Assembly: GCF_000298075.1 (NCBI RefSeq) | Contig: NZ_JH815593.1 | Coordinates: 1,446,220 to 1,504,046 of the forward strand | Reading direction: 5' to 3' | Source: Staphylococcus massiliensis CCUG 55927 | GTDB lineage: Bacteria; Bacillota; Bacilli; Staphylococcales; Staphylococcaceae | DNA length: 57,827 nucleotides | The notes under the pieces: generated by a model | Databases searched by the model: none | The model's input: only the letters and a program-made list of their open reading frames with translations | Told to the model about the DNA's origin: nothing | Position numbers and translations under genes: made by a program | Part shown: positions 36,296-45,287 of the stretch, piece by piece | Numbering within the stretch: position 1 is the first letter of the stretch | Layout of the letters: the number at the start of each line of letters is the position of its first letter

Positions 36296-36931
36296 ATGAA
36301 ACTTAAACATTCAAAAATCGGTATTGTTTTCATTGTGTTAACATTAGTAGCTTGGTTAATTGCTTTACCATTTCTACCAACTGATGTGCCAATGCAATAT
36401 ACAAGCGATGATCAAGTTAATTGGAAAGCTCACAAATTTCTAGCGCCATTATTTTTCCTAGGACTAGCACTTTTAACGTATTTGATTGCTGCGACGAAAG
36501 GTCATTCAGAAACACGTAAAAATTCGCATGAGAACTTCACAAGTCTAAATAACTTTTTCCATGCGCTCGGTCCAATTATCGCATTCATTATTTCAATTGT
36601 AGTAATCTTCAACGCACTCGGTTTCAATATTTCAGTAAAATTATTTGCCCTACTCCTTGTAGGCTGTCTATTAATCATCATTGGCAACCTGCTTCAAAAG
36701 ATTCCTCAAAACAAAATTATGGGTATTCGTAACAAATGGACTCTTAAAAATGAACGCGTATGGAAGAAAACACAGCGCTTTAGCTCACGACTATATATCA
36801 TCATCGGTGTCTTATTCGTCATTTCCGCGTTCTTACCTGCCGCAATAGTAGGTATTTCATCAATCGTACTAATTCTAATTCTAGTCGCTGCGCCAATGTT
36901 ATATTCGTACAAATTGTCACACTCGTCATAA
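36296..36931 (+). CDS. sdpI: SdpI family immunity/signalling membrane protein
   Basis: A 211-residue protein with six hydrophobic segments. The N-terminal DUF1648-like part (ALPFLPTDVPMQYTSDDQVNW) and the later SdpI core with NKIMGIRNKWTLKNERVWKKTQR are diagnostic. In B. subtilis SdpI gives immunity to the SDP toxin and sequesters SdpR. No sdpC-like toxin gene is in the window, so it may protect against toxins from neighbours. Confidence 0.85.
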   Translation: MKLKHSKIGIVFIVLTLVAWLIALPFLPTDVPMQYTSDDQVNWKAHKFLAPLFFLGLALLTYLIAATKGHSETRKNSHENFTSLNNFFHALGPIIAFIISIVVIFNALGFNISVKLFALLLVGCLLIIIGNLLQKIPQNKIMGIRNKWTLKNERVWKKTQRFSSRLYIIIGVLFVISAFLPAAIVGISSIVLILILVAAPMLYSYKLSHSS

Positions 36932-37098
36932 CGCATCCACGCATGCGCCCATTCTCCCCTACGTCCAAGCGCTTAATTATAAATGCGTCTTTAGGATGAT
37001 GTAAATTTTATAAAATAAGGTATGATTCAGATAATCAATTAATACTCATTCATATAATTGTATACAACAATTTGAAATGACAGAATGGAGAGAATCGT

Positions 37099-37956
37099 AT
37101 GTATAAAAAATGGATGACAAGTGGTTTAGTAGCTGCAATGTTGCTTGTACCAACGGCTGGCGTTGCGTCGGCAGAAGAGTTGAAGGAAGATATTTTCGTG
37201 CACGGTGCTGACTTAAATCAGTCACAACTGAACGAAACGAAATCGAAATTAAACGTTAAAGATAATACGAAAACTTACAATGTAACGACGTCGGATGTCG
37301 CGAAATACACGGGTAACCAAAACTTAGCTTATATTCACTCAAGCGTGACGATTCATCCGAAATCTTTTCGAAAAGGCATATCTGTAGAAATCACGACGCC
37401 TGAGAATATTACGAAAGTGACGAAAGCACAATATACAAACGCTGCAATCACAGCCGGTATTCAAAACGCCGACATTAAAATCGCGAGCGTCGACCAAGTA
37501 ACTGGTGAAGGTGCTCTTTCAGGTATCTACAAGGCATACGAAGCTGAAGGCCACACGCTTGATATGAACGATATTCAAAATTCTCAATCTGAATTAAATC
37601 AATTATCGAATATCAGTCAACAAAACCAAGGTCAAAACGGTTATTCTGACGAAGCCTTAAACCATGCCGTTGCCGATATGAAACGTGAAATCGCGCAAGA
37701 AGTTCAGAAGAATCAGAACGTGTCGAATACAACGATTACAAATATCGTGAACACACACCTTGAGAACAATGGCCTGATCAACATTCTGAGCGACAATCAA
37801 ATCAATCAGATCATCAACATTATGAATAATGTCGCAAATTCGAAAGCGATTACTGAAGATCCTAAAGCCTTCGAACAGCAAGCCAAGGATTTAACTGAAC
37901 AAATTAAGAAATCATCTGGTGACCTCTTAGAAAAAGCCAAGTCACTAGATTCATAA
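37099..37956 (+). CDS. Secreted DUF1002 protein, C-terminus cut by an in-frame stop
   Basis: A 285-residue exported protein: signal peptide (cleavage after VASA, about residue 25), then the DUF1002 region (YNVTTSDVAKYTG; ITAGIQNADIKIAS; TGEGALSGIYKAYE), as in B. subtilis YpuA. GGAGAG precedes the ATG. The frame stops at TAA 37954, but the same frame stays open for another 29 codons to 38046. That stretch encodes an aromatic amphipathic tail (IWDAIVNFFNSIWNF..). The tail looks like the natural C-terminus, so the stop is probably a recent nonsense change. Function unknown; envelope-associated by inference. Confidence 0.8.
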   Translation: MYKKWMTSGLVAAMLLVPTAGVASAEELKEDIFVHGADLNQSQLNETKSKLNVKDNTKTYNVTTSDVAKYTGNQNLAYIHSSVTIHPKSFRKGISVEITTPENITKVTKAQYTNAAITAGIQNADIKIASVDQVTGEGALSGIYKAYEAEGHTLDMNDIQNSQSELNQLSNISQQNQGQNGYSDEALNHAVADMKREIAQEVQKNQNVSNTTITNIVNTHLENNGLINILSDNQINQIINIMNNVANSKAITEDPKAFEQQAKDLTEQIKKSSGDLLEKAKSLDS

Positions 37957-38046
37957 GAAAATCGTAATTTATTACAACAAATCTGGGATGCTATCGTGAA
38001 CTTCTTCAATAGCATTTGGAACTTTATTACGTCATTCTTTAAGTAA
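37957..38046 (+). pseudogene. Detached C-terminal tail of the DUF1002 protein
   Basis: Twenty-nine sense codons in the frame of the upstream gene, beginning ENRNLLQQ and ending FFK before TAA. There is no start codon or ribosome binding site, so it is only made if the stop is read through. Confidence 0.6.
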
Positions 38047-38094
38047 TTAAAGAACATAAACCCTTTTATACTGAAAAATTGATTTGAAATGAAC

Positions 38095-38339
38095 CACCTA
38101 GAATAGCGGACTCCTAGGGGTGGGCCCCGGCATATATTAAAGAACAAAGAAGCTCATGCTTCTTTGTAAGTTCAACCAACGAATTGGAAATTCGGGTTGA
38201 GCTTTATGCGTAAGCAAATTATCAAGCTAAGGAAGCCGGGGCTTAAGCGTGGTACAAAGTAGCATTGCTACTTTGTAAGTCCAACTAACGTATTGAAAAT
38301 ACGAGTTGGGCTTTACAGGAAAGCATACTATTCTAGGTG
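38095..38339. repeat. Repeat family E, copy 2
   Basis: Closed by a perfect 12-bp helix (38095-38106 with 38328-38339). Contains GGACTCCTAGGGG, GGGCCCCGG, the AAAGAAGC/GCTTCTTT and CAACTAACG..AGTTGGGCTTT hairpins (the CAAC-type module occurs twice), and CAGGAAAGCATAC at the 3' end. Confidence 0.8.
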
Positions 38340-38386
38340 ATTTTTAAATTTTTAAAAGTCCTTTTCCAAAAATATAAAAAAAAATA

Positions 38387-38532
38387 AAATCCCCTTAATA
38401 ACATGTAACATTCATTCAAAACGATTTAGCACGATCATTAGCTTCAGAATTCAATGTGTAGCCCATACATTTGTCGTAAGCTTCGCTAAATCACTAATTA
38501 AAGAATGTAATCATCATGTGTTAAGGGGATTT
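38387..38532 (-). ncRNA. Structured 3' UTR/terminator or small RNA after the lipase gene
   Basis: On the minus strand, 6 bases after the lipase stop, a nested fold begins. AAATCCCCTTAA (38387-38398) pairs with 38521-38532 (12 bp), ACATG (38401) with CATGT (38515), ACATTC (38408) with GAATGT (38503), GATTTAGC (38423) with GCTAAATC (38485), and AATGT (38453) with ACATT (38467). TTATTTTTTTTT follows on the minus strand. The long closing stem plus T-run is a terminator; the inner architecture is more than a terminator needs. Confidence 0.55.
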
Positions 38533-38538
38533 CTTATA

Positions 38539-39972
38539 TTATGATTCTTTCTCTGTTTGCATTAAGTTGTGAACGATTCCTTCATAGAAATCTTTCAATT
38601 CTTCATTCGAACGGTCTTTATCTAAAGCATCTTGACCTGTGAAGTCTGTATGATCAAAGCCTTGCATACTAGGCGTCACTTGCCAAATACCTTTTATCGG
38701 TGCATCAGGCGCTTCCACATTTTTAAACGCTTCGTCGCTCGGATGTAGCGCTGAAATTACAGACACTAAGCCATCACTTGGGCGCCAAGCTTTATCTTGA
38801 TATCTACCGATAATATTACCAGTCAGACGGTGACCAATGTTCACACTCGGATCCACACGATGATTACCAAGCGGACCTTCATGCGTCGCTAAACCATTAA
38901 ATGTACGATAGTAAATGTTAGGGTTAAGTGTCGTCTTCTGATTCAACTTCTCAGCACCCTCGCGTGTTAAATCATAAAGCGCTGTATCATTCGTCTTCCA
39001 AATCGGACTCTTGTCCGCACGTTTAGAATATTGAATGTAGTTCTCACCTTCACGTTGTTCAAGACCCCATTGCTTAAGTCCGAAGTCTAACTTAGAGTTA
39101 CGATGGCCTTCGAATTTCGCCATTTCATATAATAAATGCTTAATAAAGTCTTTATTACCTACTTCATCTGAAACAACGGTGCCGTCGTGAGGCGTCGCAA
39201 TCGTTGTAATTGATTTAACCATTTTGTCATGGTTACCTTCAAATAAAGGGCTAATTGGTTTACCCGTCTTTTCATGGAAGGCACGCTCCTCAGGACTACC
39301 GTGACGCAGATACTCTTCAAGGAGACGAATCGTTTGGCCACCCATACTATGTCCTACAAGATGCACTTTCTGACCAGGTTTCCAGTTCGGGTACACGCCT
39401 TTATACGTTTTACCAAATCGCGCGTGACCATACTTCTTAGCATGCGCCGCACCATAATCCACGCGACCACCTTTAATGTAGTAATACAGCTCAACAGCGC
39501 GGTCGTGGTTACTACCAAATGCACTGATACTCGCCTCGTGCACTTCATAACCTTCATGACCTAAATCATGCGCAAGCTTATACTTGTTGCCGCCCCAATA
39601 ATTCATATTCATTGGTGCGTTATCGCCCACAAATCCTGAAAAGCCATGCACGAATATGAATGGATCTTTGTTCTTAAACTTACGCTCAAGGCCAATATTG
39701 CCGCCAGTTGATTCAATCGGTTTCTCGGCATTATCTTCAATATCTTGCATTGGAAGTTGACCGGGCTTGTCACTCGGTTTTAACGGCACAAAGTCCGTTG
39801 CGATGCCGTCTTGAGTCACCGTTTCAGATGATGAACTCTGAGCTCCATCTTGTTCCGCTGCATGTGTGTCGACCGTCGATGATAAAAATAAGCTCGATGA
39901 TAAAACAGTTGCAGATGCGCCAAATAAACATTTTTTTAACCATTTCTTTTGAAAAGTACTTTTAATTTTCAT
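38539..39972 (-). CDS. Secreted staphylococcal-type triacylglycerol lipase
   Basis: A 477-residue exported lipase. It has a signal peptide of about 39 residues, with the positively charged start KKWLKKCLFG and an AAEQ-like end. A short linker of some 55 residues follows, then the catalytic domain with FVHGFSGFVGDNAP, nucleophile Ser in GHSMGGQ (about 209), and later Asp and His (DHTDF region). Staphylococcal lipases usually carry a propeptide of about 200-250 residues; here it is nearly absent. GGAG lies about 10 bases before ATG 39972. Monocistronic with a structured 3' end. Confidence 0.88.
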   Translation of the reverse strand: MKIKSTFQKKWLKKCLFGASATVLSSSLFLSSTVDTHAAEQDGAQSSSSETVTQDGIATDFVPLKPSDKPGQLPMQDIEDNAEKPIESTGGNIGLERKFKNKDPFIFVHGFSGFVGDNAPMNMNYWGGNKYKLAHDLGHEGYEVHEASISAFGSNHDRAVELYYYIKGGRVDYGAAHAKKYGHARFGKTYKGVYPNWKPGQKVHLVGHSMGGQTIRLLEEYLRHGSPEERAFHEKTGKPISPLFEGNHDKMVKSITTIATPHDGTVVSDEVGNKDFIKHLLYEMAKFEGHRNSKLDFGLKQWGLEQREGENYIQYSKRADKSPIWKTNDTALYDLTREGAEKLNQKTTLNPNIYYRTFNGLATHEGPLGNHRVDPSVNIGHRLTGNIIGRYQDKAWRPSDGLVSVISALHPSDEAFKNVEAPDAPIKGIWQVTPSMQGFDHTDFTGQDALDKDRSNEELKDFYEGIVHNLMQTEKES

Positions 39973-40328
39973 CACTCTAATCTCCAATCTACATATAATA
40001 GCCAGTTGCTAATCCGACAATTACGATACGTTTATTATTCATTATTAAAATAATAAACTTTAGTTTGATTACTTTAAATTATTTATCCATTAAATAATTT
40101 AATATTAGCAACGATTGTTAACTTAGAGTGATATATTGCGTATATTATAGTAAATAATGCACGACTGTTGTGATAACTTACTTAGTGATAACATTTAGGC
40201 ATTCTAAACTGTTTGGATTAGCGTGTTTAAACAAGTTAAAAATGCGAACATATCTCATCTCTTTACATAACCACTTTAAAAACAGACTAGACCATTGATA
40301 CAATTCCTTAAATCTCCCCATAAAAAAA

Positions 40329-40358
40329 CTACCAACAAAGCCAATACTTTGTTGGTAG
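40329..40358 (-). terminator. Terminator of aldA
   Basis: CTACCAACAAAG pairs perfectly with CTTTGTTGGTAG around 6 bases; TTTTTTTA follows on the minus strand. The upstream part of this gap (39973-40320) is AT-rich lipase promoter DNA with a GTTATCAC direct repeat near 40172-40195. Confidence 0.9.
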
Positions 40359-40389
40359 CATATCTATTAACTAAGCGCTAGTGGTTAAC

Positions 40390-41877
40390 TTAGAATAAAC
40401 CTTTTGTTGTGTTGCTTGTATCGATATAAATGTTTTTAACTTGTTGATAGTTCTTGATAGCGTCTTTGTAAGTTTCACGGCCGATACCTGATTTCTTGTA
40501 ACCGCCGAATGGAGCGCCTTCAGGTACTTGGTTGTAAGTGTTAATCCATACACGGCCTGTTCTTACGTTCTTAGCAATGTTTAACGCACGGTTGATATCT
40601 GTTGAGAATACACCGCCAGCTAAGCCGTATTCAGAGTCGTTCGCAATTTTGATTGCTTCTTCATCATCTTTAATTTTAATAACTGTTAATACAGGACCGA
40701 AGATTTCTTCTTGAGCAAGTTTGTTGTCGTTGCTGTCTACTTCGATAATTGTTGGTTCGAAGAAATGACCTTTATCTAAGCCATTGTCAGTGATGCGGTT
40801 ACCACCAATTACGATGTTTGCACCTGATTCTTTAGCATAGTCAATGTAGCTTTGGATTTTATCAATTTGAGCTTTACCAGTTTGACTACCCATAGTCGTT
40901 TCCATGTCAGTTGGGTCACCAACTTTGATGTTTTCAAACGCTTCTTTTAAGCGAGACATAACGTCATCATATACATCTTCGTGTAATAATAAGCGTGAAC
41001 CAGCACTGCAAACTTCACCTTGGTTGAATAAGATACCTAATTGAATACCTTCAATTGCAACGTCCATGTTTGCATCATCTAAAATGATGTTGGCACTCTT
41101 ACCACCAAGTTCTAATGTTGCTGGTACGATACGTTTCGCACCTGCTTCAGCTACACCGTAACCAACGTCAGTAGAACCAGTGAATGATAATTTATCCACG
41201 TCTTCGTGATTGAAGATCGCGTCACCTGATTCAGAACCTTTACCAGTTACAACGTTTACAACACCTTTTGGTAATACTTCTTGGAAGATTTTAGCAAGTT
41301 CTAATAAACTTACTGGTGTTGATGAAGATGGTTGGATAACAACAGTGTTACCTGCTGCTAAAGCTGGACCTAATTTCCAAGCAGCTAATAACATTGGGAA
41401 GTTCCATGCTACTACTGCACCAACTACACCAATTGGTTCATGACGGATGATACTCATTGTGTGTTCATCCATGTCATTTACTGAACCTTCGTCAGTGTCT
41501 AATACACTTGCGAAATAGTTATAGTGTCTAGCTGCGAATGGAATATCAATCATTGAAGATTCGCGTAAAGCTTTACCAGTATTGATTGTTTCAGCCATTG
41601 CTAATTTATCTTTATTTTCAAGGATTTTTTGAGAGATTTCTTGTAACATTTGAACACGTTCAGTTTTAGGTTTCTTACTCCATTCAGGGAATGCAGCGCG
41701 TGCAGCTTTAACCGCTTCGTCTACATCCTCTTTACCAGCACGTGCAATTTTAGTAATAACTTCGCTTGTTGCTGGACTTGTAACTTCTAGTGTTTCGTTA
41801 GACTTACTTGGTACAAATTCACCGTTGATAAACATGCCATAGCTTTCTTGGATATAATCTTTAACATTTACTGCCAT
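40390..41877 (-). CDS. aldA: NAD-dependent aldehyde dehydrogenase AldA
   Basis: A 495-residue aldehyde dehydrogenase nearly collinear with S. aureus AldA (same start AVNV.DYI and end [14 protein letters not shown]). It has the catalytic Glu in [10 protein letters not shown] (about 265), catalytic Cys in GEVCSAGSR (about 300) and NAD site FTGSTDVG. It oxidises acetaldehyde or other aldehydes to acids. It lies downstream of ipdC in the same direction, 157 bases apart with a partial terminator between. A decarboxylase-to-acid route (2-oxo acid to aldehyde to acid) is therefore plausible. Confidence 0.92.
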   Translation of the reverse strand: MAVNVKDYIQESYGMFINGEFVPSKSNETLEVTSPATSEVITKIARAGKEDVDEAVKAARAAFPEWSKKPKTERVQMLQEISQKILENKDKLAMAETINTGKALRESSMIDIPFAARHYNYFASVLDTDEGSVNDMDEHTMSIIRHEPIGVVGAVVAWNFPMLLAAWKLGPALAAGNTVVIQPSSSTPVSLLELAKIFQEVLPKGVVNVVTGKGSESGDAIFNHEDVDKLSFTGSTDVGYGVAEAGAKRIVPATLELGGKSANIILDDANMDVAIEGIQLGILFNQGEVCSAGSRLLLHEDVYDDVMSRLKEAFENIKVGDPTDMETTMGSQTGKAQIDKIQSYIDYAKESGANIVIGGNRITDNGLDKGHFFEPTIIEVDSNDNKLAQEEIFGPVLTVIKIKDDEEAIKIANDSEYGLAGGVFSTDINRALNIAKNVRTGRVWINTYNQVPEGAPFGGYKKSGIGRETYKDAIKNYQQVKNIYIDTSNTTKGLF

Positions 41878-41956
41878 ATCGTTCCAACCTCCATTAATTT
41901 GTATTTCAAGCGTTATCTATCTTTAATATTTGTATACTTATTTTCCTTTTCGAAAA

Positions 41957-41985
41957 GAGAGATCCTAAAGCGTCCGCAATCTCTC
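41957..41985 (-). terminator. Partial terminator between ipdC and aldA
   Basis: GAGAGAT pairs with ATCTCTC, followed on the minus strand by TTTTC. Read-through into aldA is likely. Confidence 0.55.
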
Positions 41986-42034
41986 TTTCAATTCTATTCT
42001 AAATCGACAACACGCTTCCATCAAAAGTTGTGCT

Positions 42035-43687
42035 TTAGTCGTTAAGCGCGGCGAATGCCTTACTAATCTTTTCAAGTTTCTCAGGTGCATCTTGTTTCGC
42101 CATCTTGATTTCAGCTAAATGCATATAATCGCCTTTCGCATTAATTGCTTCGAACATGCGTTTTAAGTCGTTTGTTGACTCAACATCATGAACTTTAACT
42201 TGGTCTTTAGCACCAAACACTTCTGGAAGTTTCTTGTAATCCCACATTGGAATATCGTTGTAAGGTGCTGTTTCACCATGAATCTTACGTTCAACTGTGT
42301 AACCGTCATTGTTAATAACGAACAGCACTGGTTTGATTCCTTCTTTAATCATTGTTGAAATATCTTGAACTGTTAATTGAAGTGAACCATCACCAATTAG
42401 AAGTAAGTTACGGCGACCTTCGTCAGCAATTTGAGAACCTAATGTTGCTGGAAGTGTGTAACCGATAGAACCCCATAATGGTTGACCAATGAACGTATTA
42501 TCTTTAGTTAAGCGTAAGCTATACGCACCAAAGAATGATGTACCTTGGTCTGCAAGGATAACGTCATCTTGACCGACGAAGTCTTTTAACATTCTGAAAT
42601 AGTTTTCTTGCGTTAATGGTTCGTCGTTTAATGGCGCTTCACCTTCAATTGTAGGTTCGAATTCTGGGAAGTCATTGTCATTCTTGTAATCCATATCGTT
42701 TAAGCCTCTTAAGATATCAGGTAAACGAATGTCTGTTACTTTCTCATCACCGCATTTGAAATCGTGGTGATTTAACATAATCACTTCATCAAATTCGAAT
42801 TCATAAGAGAAACCTGCAGTTGCAGAGTCTGTTAATTTTGCACCGATGTTAAGAATTGCATCACTGTTGTCAACGTACTCTCTTAGGTTAGGTTCTGCAA
42901 CACTACCATCATACATACCAATGTAGTAGTCGCTTTCTTCATTAAAAGCCCCTTTACCTAGAGATAATTGCGCAACAGGAATTTGTTTCTCTTCAGCGAA
43001 TTTGAGTAATTCATCATGAAGATCAAAGCTGTTAATCTCATGACCAGTTAAGATAACCGGTTTAGAAGCGTTTTCTAACTTGGCTTTTACCATATCGATA
43101 TATTTAGAAACATCTTGTGCTTCTGGTAGTTGTGGTTTGAACGTTTCTTCAACTTCAATTTCTGATAACGCAACATCAATTGGTAAATGAAGATGAACAG
43201 GACGTTTCTCAGCGAGCGCCGCATTGATTAAACGCGGAATTTCAGTTGTCGCATTGTCAGTTGTGATATAGCCTTGATCTGTCGTAATTTCTTTGAACAT
43301 TTTACGATAACTATCAAAGATACCTTCACCTAGTGAATGGTGTACATAGTTTCCAGCTTGTTCAGAAGCAGTTGTAGGCGCACCTGTGATTGCGATAACT
43401 GGCACGCGTTCTGCATATGAACCTGCGATACCGTTCACCGCACTGAGTTCACCTACACCAAAAGTCGTTACAAGTGCACTTAAACCTTTCATTCGTGCAT
43501 AACCGTCAGCTGCGTAACTACCGTTAAGTTCATTTGTGTTGCCAACCCATTCTACTTTGTCGTGGCTAATAATATCGTCTAAGAATGCAAGATTGAAGTC
43601 ACCTGGAACACCAAAGATCTTCTCTACATCCATTTCACTTAAGCAATCCATTAAATATTGTCCGACACGTCTTTTCAATGTATACAC
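42035..43687 (-). CDS. ipdC: Thiamine-diphosphate 2-oxo acid decarboxylase (indolepyruvate/pyruvate type)
   Basis: A 550-residue ThDP enzyme like staphylococcal IpdC. It has the catalytic Glu in GNTNELNGSYAADGYAR (about 50), two adjacent His in VHHSLGEG (about 112), and the ThDP/Mg motif GDGSLQLTVQD..NNDGYTVE (about 430-465). It converts pyruvate or aromatic/branched 2-oxo acids to aldehydes and CO2. Its partner aldA would oxidise the product. Divergent from the DUF2871 gene. Confidence 0.88.
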   Translation of the reverse strand: MYTLKRRVGQYLMDCLSEMDVEKIFGVPGDFNLAFLDDIISHDKVEWVGNTNELNGSYAADGYARMKGLSALVTTFGVGELSAVNGIAGSYAERVPVIAITGAPTTASEQAGNYVHHSLGEGIFDSYRKMFKEITTDQGYITTDNATTEIPRLINAALAEKRPVHLHLPIDVALSEIEVEETFKPQLPEAQDVSKYIDMVKAKLENASKPVILTGHEINSFDLHDELLKFAEEKQIPVAQLSLGKGAFNEESDYYIGMYDGSVAEPNLREYVDNSDAILNIGAKLTDSATAGFSYEFEFDEVIMLNHHDFKCGDEKVTDIRLPDILRGLNDMDYKNDNDFPEFEPTIEGEAPLNDEPLTQENYFRMLKDFVGQDDVILADQGTSFFGAYSLRLTKDNTFIGQPLWGSIGYTLPATLGSQIADEGRRNLLLIGDGSLQLTVQDISTMIKEGIKPVLFVINNDGYTVERKIHGETAPYNDIPMWDYKKLPEVFGAKDQVKVHDVESTNDLKRMFEAINAKGDYMHLAEIKMAKQDAPEKLEKISKAFAALND

Positions 43688-43881
43688 TCCTTTTATAGAT
43701 TTTTAAGCTTTAAAATGTATTTAAATCATAATCATTAAAAAATCACTTTTATAAGCATTTTCCCTAATTCAAGGTTAAAGAAACATATTGAGAAATGCAT
43801 GAAATCTGCCTATAGTTCACATTGAGTTCACAAAGAGTGGATATAGTACGAGTATAGAAAAAGAAAACGGAGGTATGATTT

Positions 43882-44301
43882 ATGTTAAAGAAATTCGCAT
43901 TTAGTTCAGCATTTTATACTGTCCTAGGCTTACTAGCAGGATTATTTTATAGAGAATTCTCAAAAGGTGAAAACTTCGAAGGTTATTCACAATTAAACGT
44001 TACACACGTTCACTTACTTGTACTTGGTACCGTGATGTTCTTAATCTTTTTACTACTTGAAAAGGTCTTCAAGTTATCTAAGCATAGTAAAGGTGCTACA
44101 AAAGCATTCTTCTGGATTTATCATTTAGGCTTACTTGTAACAGTAGCAATGCAATTTGTTAACGGCATTATGACAATGAAAGGATTAGAAGCAAGTCCAG
44201 CAATCGCAGGTATTTCCGGTTTAGGACACATCTTCTTATCACTTGCATTTATCTTCTTCTTCGTAAGCCTATTTAAATCATTAAAACATGATAAACAATA
44301 A
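43882..44301 (+). CDS. DUF2871 membrane protein
   Basis: A 139-residue, four-segment protein: LGLLAGLFYREFSK, LNVTHVHLLVLGTVMF and GISGLGHIFLSLAFIFF are typical of DUF2871. The His residues in membrane segments hint at haem or metal binding, as in related families, but nothing is proven. GGAGGT precedes the ATG. Single gene, divergent from ipdC. Confidence 0.8.
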   Translation: MLKKFAFSSAFYTVLGLLAGLFYREFSKGENFEGYSQLNVTHVHLLVLGTVMFLIFLLLEKVFKLSKHSKGATKAFFWIYHLGLLVTVAMQFVNGIMTMKGLEASPAIAGISGLGHIFLSLAFIFFFVSLFKSLKHDKQ

Positions 44302-44319
44302 AACTAATGAGGATTCGAG

Positions 44320-44353
44320 CCTTATGTGATGTTAAAGTCACATAAGGTTTTTT
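44320..44353 (+). terminator. Terminator of the DUF2871 gene
   Basis: CCTTATGTGA pairs perfectly with TCACATAAGG, followed by TTTTTT. Confidence 0.9.
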
Positions 44354-44545
44354 GTTTGAAACAGTGGTTTTATTAGAAATTCTTCTGGTTTTAAGTTAAT
44401 ATTTCTATTGAGTCACTTATAGTCACCTCTACAATTTTTCTTGGCCGATTACATTGTTTTAAAGTGAGCTATAAATGACTCTTTTTTATTGCATTATAAA
44501 TTGGGGTTTAACGATTTCGATAAAGCTTTTGAAGTTTCGAGATCT

Positions 44546-44661
44546 TGAGACTTGATGACGGTTTACTCATCAAGTTTGAAACGCCCTGAGACTTGATTAC
44601 GGTTTACTCATCACGTTTCAGACACCCTGAGACTTGATGGCGGTTTACTCATCAAGTTTCA
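44546..44661. repeat. Repeat family A, locus 2 (3 x 41 bp)
   Basis: Units start at 44546, 44587 and 44628. Each is TGAGACTTGAT, a 12-base loop, ATCAAGTTTGA/TCA, and a 7-base spacer. The remaining gap (44354-44545) has no gene or clear structure. Confidence 0.85.
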
Positions 44662-44725
44662 ACTCGCACCCCTACCTCTAAAACAACCCGTACCTTCAAC
44701 CATCCCCCATTTTCAAAAATAAAAA

Positions 44726-44755
44726 AGTGAAGCAAGGTCAGAAACCCGCTTCACT
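44726..44755 (-). terminator. Terminator of the cold-shock gene
   Basis: AGTGAAGC pairs with GCTTCACT; TTTTTTATTTTT follows on the minus strand. Confidence 0.85.
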
Positions 44756-44787
44756 ATAATTTATATAAATAATGACGTATTGTTGAT

Positions 44788-44988
44788 TTAGTTAGCGACT
44801 ACATTAGTAGCTTGGTCACCGCGTTGGCCTTCTGTAATTTCGAATGCCACGGCTTGACCTTCTTCTAGAGTTTTGTAACCTTCACCGGCAATACCTGAGA
44901 AGTGAACGAAGATGTCGCCACCATTATCTTTTTCGATGAAGCCAAAACCTTTGTCTGCGTTAAACCATTTTACTGTACCGTTATTCAT
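44788..44988 (-). CDS. Cold-shock protein (CspC/CspA family)
   Basis: A 66-residue single-domain RNA chaperone with RNP1 KGFGFIE and RNP2 DIFVHFS. The start [14 protein letters not shown] is closest to staphylococcal CspC by memory. GGAGG lies 9 bases before ATG 44988; the open frame upstream to 45105 is leader sequence. A leader of roughly 130 bases is likely, as usual for cold-shock genes. Confidence 0.9.
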   Translation of the reverse strand: MNNGTVKWFNADKGFGFIEKDNGGDIFVHFSGIAGEGYKTLEEGQAVAFEITEGQRGDQATNVVAN

Positions 44989-45123
44989 ATAGAATACCTC
45001 CATGTGCTTTTGCACGAATATTTGTAATAAATTCATAATATAAAAAAGAGGATATTCTAAAAATACACTACGATTAAAAACATGAGCTTTTATTACTGAT
45101 TTCAACTATACACCCTAAATTGA

Positions 45124-45139
45124 TAAATGTATACATTTA
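45124..45139. promoter_or_regulatory. Perfect 16-bp palindrome upstream of csp
   Basis: TAAATGTATACATTTA lies about 135 bases before the csp start. It may be an operator. The rest of 45140-45287 shows nothing I can support. Confidence 0.3.
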
Positions 45140-45287
45140 TTTACAAATTCACGTACTTTTCTTTTAAAAGGAGGGGCCTAACCGCACACAAAATTCCTAC
45201 TTTCTTCTATTTAAAATAGCGTCACAACACTGTTTCAGGTGAGCACCAATCGACTTGAAAAATGCTCGAACTCGAAATCAATTTATT

